Assembly (NCBI GenBank): GCA_964560325.1
Contig: CAZLLV010000081.1
Span: 1 to 19,312 of the forward strand
Direction of reading: 5' to 3'
From: CAZLLV01 sp964560325
GTDB lineage: Bacteria > Acidobacteriota > Thermoanaerobaculia > Multivoradales > DATKCC01
DNA length: 19,312 nt
Shown here: positions 14,915 through 19,312 of the stretch, piece by piece
Position numbering within the stretch: the stretch's first letter is position 1
Layout of the letters: each line of letters opens with the position of its first letter
The notes under the pieces: model-generated
What the model saw: the letters and a program-made list of their open reading frames with translations, nothing else
What the model was told of the DNA's origin: nothing
The model's database searches: none
Position numbers and translations under genes: made by a program

Positions 14915-15860
14915 GGAGGAGAAGACCTCCCGGAAGCGCGGAGGCGTACACCCAGATCAGGTGGAGGAACGCCAGGCTCGCCGCCTGCTCGCCGGTGAGA
15001 CCGGTCGAGGTGAAGAAGGCGACCAGGTTCGCCTCGCGCACTCCGAGACCGTTGAGGGAGATGGGCAGGGCGCTCACGACCGTGTGAATGGGTAGGAAGA
15101 CGAGGAGTTCGTGCCACGGCACCTCCAGGCGGAGGGCGTCGGCGAGGAAGCGGAAGACGGCCACGACGCAGACCTTCATGGCCACCGACAGGAGCGTGAG
15201 GGCCAGGATCAGGCCCGGAGAGCGCACGAAAGACCGGACGGCGCCCACGATCCGGGCCACCAGGCCTGCCGCCCGGGGGAGCCGGAGGCGCAAGAGCGTC
15301 CGGTCGAGGAGGCGAGTGAGGGGGCCGCTCGCCGCGAGCAGGACCGGCAAGAGGAAGAGACCGAAGAGGAGGGCCACCAGCGCCGTCAGCTCCGGCTCCC
15401 GCGCTGCGAAGTCGCTGGCGGCGACGCCTGCCAGCGCCATGAGGAAGGTGGCGAGGAAGCCGCAGTAGCGCTCCATCACCACGATCCCCGTCGACTGGAG
15501 CAGGCCGGCCGTCGCCCCGCGCGTGCCCAGGGCGCGGTACACGTCACCACCGAGGTTTCCCGGCAGGAAGAGGTTCAGGAAGTTACCCGCGACGAGGAGC
15601 CGGGTGCAGGTCCAGAAGCCGAGGTCGGAACCCTTGGAGGCGAGGACCAGCCGCCAGCGCCAGGTGTGGAGGAGGAGGCTCGCGAGGTAGACCGCGACCG
15701 CCCCCAGGATCGGCTCCGGCGCGAGCGAGCGGAGCCGGTCTGCCACTTGGCCGAGCTCCACTCGGTAGCCCAGGAAGGCAAGGAGGCCGGCGCCGACCAG
15801 CAACCGGAGGAGGGTTCCTCTCCAGCCGGTGCCGCGAGCCTCGAGGCCGTCTCGGCTCAT
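14880..15860 (-). CDS. Flippase-like integral membrane protein (LPG synthase TM/UPF0104 family)
   Basis: This 326-residue, strongly hydrophobic protein has about eight membrane segments. Characteristic parts are an N-terminal segment with YRVELGQVADRL, LLHTWRWRLVL near residues 63-73, LVAGNFLNLFLPGNLGGDVYRA near 88-109 and, toward the end, LPISLNGLGVREANLVAFF. The NLFLPGNLGGD and GLGVREA motifs mark the family that includes AglD and the membrane half of lysyl-phosphatidylglycerol synthase. Stand-alone members often sit in glycan clusters and are thought to translocate or modify lipid-linked sugars; this role is an inference. Its ATG overlaps the TGA of the asparagine synthase gene (15857-15860), so it is translationally coupled. 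It is the last gene of the minus-strand operon and ends inside the convergent methyltransferase gene. Confidence 0.85.
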   Translation of the reverse strand: MSRDGLEARGTGWRGTLLRLLVGAGLLAFLGYRVELGQVADRLRSLAPEPILGAVAVYLASLLLHTWRWRLVLASKGSDLGFWTCTRLLVAGNFLNLFLPGNLGGDVYRALGTRGATAGLLQSTGIVVMERYCGFLATFLMALAGVAASDFAAREPELTALVALLFGLFLLPVLLAASGPLTRLLDRTLLRLRLPRAAGLVARIVGAVRSFVRSPGLILALTLLSVAMKVCVVAVFRFLADALRLEVPWHELLVFLPIHTVVSALPISLNGLGVREANLVAFFTSTGLTGEQAASLAFLHLIWVYASALPGGLLLLRRRAGVDRAR

Positions 15861-17761
15861 CGCTCGGCACCGGCGGCGCTCGGGCTCCCCAGGGCGTCGA
15901 GCCAGGCGACCAGGACGAAGAGGGACCAGAGCTGGTGGGAGAAATCCCCCCTTCGGCTCCGGTGGCTCGCCAGCATCGCCGTGAGTCCCTCCGGATCAAG
16001 GAGGCCGCCCTCCCGGACGCCGCGGCTTCGGAAAAGGTCCGCCGCGCGATCGTGGAGCTCGCCCCGAAGCCAGCGCTTGGCGGGCATGCTGAAGCCCTGC
16101 TTGCGCCGTCGCAGGACCGCGTCCGGGAGCCGCCCGCGCATCGATCGACGAAGGAGCCACTTGCCGCGGCCGTAGCGCAGCTTGAGGCGCTCCGGCATCC
16201 TCGCCACCAGCTCCACCAACTCGTGGTCGAGGAACGGCACCCGCGCCTCGAGGGAGGTCGCCATGCTCATACTATCGAGCTTCGTGAGGATGTCGTCCGG
16301 CAGATAGAGCCCGAGCTCTAGGGCCAGCTCCCGGTCCAGCCGCCCCTCGGGCGCCTCCCGCGAGAGCCGTGCGACCACCGCCTGCCAGGGGTCCGTCGCC
16401 GCCGCCACCTCCTGCATCGCCGGCGTGTAGAGGCGGTCGAGCCAGGGGATGGGGAGAAAGGTCTGCCATCGGAGCTGAGCGCCCCGCGGATCCTTTGCCG
16501 CGCCCTCGATCAACCGCCGGACGACGTCCGAGACCCCCTTCTTGGCTTCCGAGACCGGGAGCCGGGCGGCGGCGGGAACCAGGAGCCCCTCGCGCACCCG
16601 CCGCGGCAAGGGGTCGTATAGGACCCTCGCGAGGCGGCTTGCCAGGTGGCGCTCGTAGCCGGCGAAGAGCTCGTCGCCGCCGTCTCCGGATAGGCAGACC
16701 TTGACGTGGCGGCGGGCGAGGCGGGACACGAGTAGGGTCGGAAGGGTAGAGGCGTCGCCCAGGGGCTCGGTCAGGTGGCGCACCGCATCGTCGAGGAGCG
16801 CCGTCGCGTCCAACCGGACGACCTCCTCGTGATGCTCCGTCTCGAAGCGCCGGGCTACCTCCCGGGCGTACGGGAGCTCGTCGTAGCTGGGATCGTCGAA
16901 GCCGATGCTGAAGGTCCGTAGCGTCCCGGGCACCAGCCGGCGCAGCCAGTAGACGATGGTCGAGGAGTCGATCCCGCCGGAAAGGAACGCCCCCAGCGGC
17001 ACGTCCGCCATGAGCCGCCTCCGGACCGATCGCTCCAGGGCCTCGTCCAGGGCCTCGCACGCCTCCCGGGTGGAGAGGGGCTCTTTGGGCTCGAACCGGC
17101 ACCGCCAGTAGACCCGGGGGCCGCCGGCTCCGCTACGGTCGATCTCCAGCACCTCGGCCGGCCGGAGCTTCGAAACCCTTTCCAGGATCGTGTCGGGAGC
17201 GGGTACGAACTCGTGCTGGAGGTAGAGGTGGAGCGAGCGAGCATCGACCGCGCGGGGCACGGTGGGCCACCTGACGAGGGCCGGGATGTCGCTCGCGAAG
17301 ACGAGGCCGCCGTCCCAGCGGTGGTAGTAGAGCGGCTTGATTCCGAGCCGGTCCCGGGCCAGGAGGAGCACCTCCCGGCTCGAGTCCCAGAGGGCCAGAG
17401 CAAACATTCCGGCGAGACGCTGGACGAGATCGCCGCCGAGCTCCTCGTAGAGGTGGACCAGGACCTCGGTGTCGCATCGGGTGCGGAACTGGTGCCCCCG
17501 CCCCGCCAGCTCGCTCCGGAGCTGCACGTGATTGTAGATCTCGCCGTTGAGCACCACGAGGACGCTGCCGTCCTCGTTGCCCATGGGCTGGTGGCCGCCG
17601 GCCAGATCGATGATGCTGAGCCGCCGCATCCCCAGGCCGACCCCGCCTTCGACGAAGGTGCCCCAGTCATCGGGACCCCGATGCACGAGCGCGTCGCACA
17701 TCGTGCGGATCTCGGCGTCCGTGACCGGCGCCGGGCTCACCCGGCCGACGATGCCGCACAT
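15857..17761 (-). CDS. asnB: Asparagine synthase (glutamine-hydrolysing), AsnB type
   Basis: This 634-residue protein begins MCGIVGR, so Cys2 becomes the N-terminal nucleophile of the glutaminase domain. Further N-terminal motifs are RGPDDWG, RLSIIDL, NGEIYN and the CDTEVLVHLYE segment. The C-terminal synthetase domain has the PP-loop SGGIDSS (261-267) and SGDGGDE (358-364), then LTKLDSMSMATSLEARVPFLD and RRKQGFSMP. It should transfer ammonia from glutamine to a beta-carboxyl activated by AMP. Length and residues are complete. In surface polysaccharide clusters such enzymes often amidate a sugar acid or other carboxyl group rather than making free asparagine, so the true acceptor is uncertain. 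The start lies 1 nt after the stop of the upstream methyltransferase, with an AGAAGG-type Shine-Dalgarno inside that gene, and its stop overlaps the flippase-like gene. Confidence 0.92.
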   Translation of the reverse strand: MCGIVGRVSPAPVTDAEIRTMCDALVHRGPDDWGTFVEGGVGLGMRRLSIIDLAGGHQPMGNEDGSVLVVLNGEIYNHVQLRSELAGRGHQFRTRCDTEVLVHLYEELGGDLVQRLAGMFALALWDSSREVLLLARDRLGIKPLYYHRWDGGLVFASDIPALVRWPTVPRAVDARSLHLYLQHEFVPAPDTILERVSKLRPAEVLEIDRSGAGGPRVYWRCRFEPKEPLSTREACEALDEALERSVRRRLMADVPLGAFLSGGIDSSTIVYWLRRLVPGTLRTFSIGFDDPSYDELPYAREVARRFETEHHEEVVRLDATALLDDAVRHLTEPLGDASTLPTLLVSRLARRHVKVCLSGDGGDELFAGYERHLASRLARVLYDPLPRRVREGLLVPAAARLPVSEAKKGVSDVVRRLIEGAAKDPRGAQLRWQTFLPIPWLDRLYTPAMQEVAAATDPWQAVVARLSREAPEGRLDRELALELGLYLPDDILTKLDSMSMATSLEARVPFLDHELVELVARMPERLKLRYGRGKWLLRRSMRGRLPDAVLRRRKQGFSMPAKRWLRGELHDRAADLFRSRGVREGGLLDPEGLTAMLASHRSRRGDFSHQLWSLFVLVAWLDALGSPSAAGAER

Positions 17762-17762
17762 C

Positions 17763-18593
17763 TCAGGATCGCCTTCTGCCCCGCGCCACCATCATGTAGC
17801 CGGATGTGAAGGGGATCAGGTGATCCAGCAGGGTCCACGCGCGCAGCGCGGGGTAGACGGCGGAATAGACCTTGTACGCGGTACCGACCTTGTTGAGCGC
17901 CTCGGCCGACATCGGCGCGGTGTCGCCATGAAAGTCCTGCTCCTGTGTCGGCTTGCCCTGCATCGCCTTGCGGTGGTAGGCATAGTTCAGCAGGTCCTCC
18001 AGCGATTCGGTGAAGAGCCGGCAGTAACTCGCGATCCCCTGAACTTCGAGCCCGTGTTGTTCCATGAGCGCGCGGGTCCGCTCCGGCGGATAGCCGTCGC
18101 GCGCGTGGCCGAAGCCCTCCTGGTCGGCGGTGAAGCCCAGGACCCGCTTGAGGGCGAACCCGGGCCGGCCCTGCTCGCCCTTGGGCGCCATGAACAGGAA
18201 ATCGCCGCCCGGCTTGAGCACCCGCACCATCTCGGCGAAGAAGGTCTCGTCGTCCTCGATATGCTCGAGAAAGTTGATCGCGGCCACCACGTCGAAGCTC
18301 CGGTCGCGGAACGGCACCGACCGCTCCCCGATCTGCAGCACCCGCTCGCCCACCAGCGACCGCGCCGACCGGACATGGTCGCGCTCGAAGTCGGCGCTCA
18401 CCCAGGTGCCGCCCCGCGCGCGGAGGAAGTGCGACGTGAGCCCGGTGCCACAACCGAGCTCGAGACAGAGCCGGCCCTGAACCGGCGGCAGATGCTCGAG
18501 GAGCGCCTTGACCGTCTCCTTCTTTTTCAGGGAGCGGCGATAGAGCTGGAGCTGCCAGTGCTCCGCCGCGGCCCCGCCTCCGTTGGATTGCAT
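17763..18593 (-). CDS. Class I SAM-dependent methyltransferase
   Basis: This 276-residue protein has a clear Rossmann methyltransferase core: LELGCGTG at residues 44-51, an acidic ADFERDH after strand 2, PFRDRSFDVVAAINFLEHIED, and VLKPGGDFLFMAPKG. The N-terminus is a short helix region and the C-terminal 100 residues form a cap with several Tyr and Arg residues (LNYAYHRKAMQGKPT, TAYKVYSAVYPALR). The substrate is unknown; the operon suggests a sugar or lipid-linked intermediate. The ATG at 18593 is preferred because GAGG stands about 8 nt before it, overlapping the stop of the epimerase gene. A GTG at 18602 would also be in frame and adds three residues (first residue Met, then KP). The stop is 1 nt before the asparagine synthase ATG. 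Confidence 0.83.
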   Translation of the reverse strand: MQSNGGGAAAEHWQLQLYRRSLKKKETVKALLEHLPPVQGRLCLELGCGTGLTSHFLRARGGTWVSADFERDHVRSARSLVGERVLQIGERSVPFRDRSFDVVAAINFLEHIEDDETFFAEMVRVLKPGGDFLFMAPKGEQGRPGFALKRVLGFTADQEGFGHARDGYPPERTRALMEQHGLEVQGIASYCRLFTESLEDLLNYAYHRKAMQGKPTQEQDFHGDTAPMSAEALNKVGTAYKVYSAVYPALRAWTLLDHLIPFTSGYMMVARGRRRS

Positions 18594-18603
18594 CGGCTTC
18601 ACC

Positions 18604-19312
18604 TCAGTCGAGCGCGCCCGCGCGCCGGTAGTCCTCGACCGTGCGCCGGATGCCTTCGGCCAGATCTATCCGCGGCGCCCAGTCGAGAGCCCGGCGGGCG
18701 CGCGAGGTATCGAACTCGGAGTCGCTCCAGAAGAAATCCATTCGGCGGCGGTAGATCGGCGGATCGAGGTGGAGCGCCTGGCACACATCCTCGACCACCG
18801 CGGCGGCCGCCAGCATCGGCGCCAGCGGCAGCCGTACGCCGAAGCGGCGGCTCCCGGTGGCCTCCTGCACCTGTCCGATCAGCTCACGCAGGGTGCAGGC
18901 CCGCGGCCCCGCCACGATCAGCGCCTGCTCCACCGCCTCGTCCCGCTCGCAGGCTTTGAAGAACGCCTCGACCACGTCGTCCACGTAGACCATGTGCCGG
19001 CGCCCCGAGCCGTCGCCGAAGAGCGGGAACCGCTCCCGGCGCACGCCGCGGAACAGCTTGAGCAGCCGCTGGTCCCGGGGTCCGTACACGTCCGCCGGCC
19101 GGAGGATCACGCACGGCATCCCCCGCGCCCCGGCGACCTCGCGCACCAGCCGCTCCGCCGCCACCTTGGTCCGCTCGTACACGTTCCCGGGAGCGAGCGG
19201 CGAGTCCTCCCGGGTGACTCCCGGCGCCCGGTGGCCGAAGATGCCGATCGTGCTGCAATGGATGAACCGGGTGACGCCGGCGTCAGCCGCCGCCTCCAGC
19301 AGGTGCCCGGTC
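18604..19312 (-). CDS. NAD-dependent epimerase/dehydratase (extended SDR), 5' end beyond the right edge
   Basis: The frame is open to the edge, giving the last 235 or so residues. The visible part starts in the Rossmann domain with RFIHCSTIGIFG, which carries the catalytic Ser/Thr, and has the active-site pair YERTK (Tyr45 and Lys49 of the fragment). ILRPADVYGPRDQR, GSGRRHMVYVDDVVEAF and the RALDWAPRIDLAEGIRRTV tail are typical of sugar-nucleotide epimerases, dehydratases and reductases. The nucleotide-binding GxxGxxG motif lies outside the window. It probably interconverts a nucleotide-sugar or an analogous substrate for the same cluster; related enzymes also act on sterols or flavonoids, so the substrate is not fixed. 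Its stop codon overlaps the ribosome binding site of the next gene. Confidence 0.85.
   Translation of the reverse strand, partial: TGHLLEAAADAGVTRFIHCSTIGIFGHRAPGVTREDSPLAPGNVYERTKVAAERLVREVAGARGMPCVILRPADVYGPRDQRLLKLFRGVRRERFPLFGDGSGRRHMVYVDDVVEAFFKACERDEAVEQALIVAGPRACTLRELIGQVQEATGSRRFGVRLPLAPMLAAAAVVEDVCQALHLDPPIYRRRMDFFWSDSEFDTSRARRALDWAPRIDLAEGIRRTVEDYRRAGALD

Overview
The window comes from a very GC-rich bacterium (well over two-thirds G+C by eye) with a double-membrane style of exported proteome: signal peptides, a lipoprotein, and surface-type genes. The mix suggests Acidobacteriota or a similar environmental phylum: an FG-GAP/ASPIC (CRTAC1-like) protein coupled to a large TPR protein, an arylsulfotransferase-like lipoprotein, and fibre-like proteins whose C-terminus resembles Bacteroidota 'tail fibre' proteins. 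This placement is inference; no rRNA or housekeeping marker is present.

Left part (1-5205). On the minus strand a short one-domain asparaginase overlaps the start of an MMPL/RND-family membrane transporter, which runs off the left edge. Facing away from it, a secreted seven-motif FG-GAP/ASPIC protein is translationally coupled (ATGA overlap) to an exported TPR protein. The intergenic region between the two divergent units holds mirror-image candidate promoters lying almost on top of the start codons.

Middle part (5206-12257). Four paralogous exported proteins lie in tandem on the plus strand: 541, 579, 572 and 235 residues. The first three share a signal peptide, an N-terminal domain, a CVGFDC-type core of beta-rich 'GxVGxGTxxPxxxLHV' units and a C-terminal HLP/NLS/coiled-coil module. 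The fourth is a minimal version. The first three are each followed by a hairpin terminator. The first has a good sigma70-type promoter with a leader of about 270 nt. The third paralog is a mosaic: its core matches paralog 1 and its ends match paralog 2. This fibre-like locus is the least ordinary part of the window.

Right part (12277-19312). The fourth paralog is followed after 19 nt by an arylsulfotransferase-like lipoprotein, then by a methyltransferase with a Trm112-like zinc motif. Converging on these from the right is a tight minus-strand operon: a sugar-nucleotide epimerase/dehydratase (cut by the right edge), a class I methyltransferase, a glutamine-hydrolysing asparagine synthase and a flippase-like membrane protein. 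This looks like part of a surface glycan or glycolipid cluster. The two transcription units overlap tail to tail by 35 nt. No tRNA, rRNA, CRISPR array, transposase or integrase was seen.
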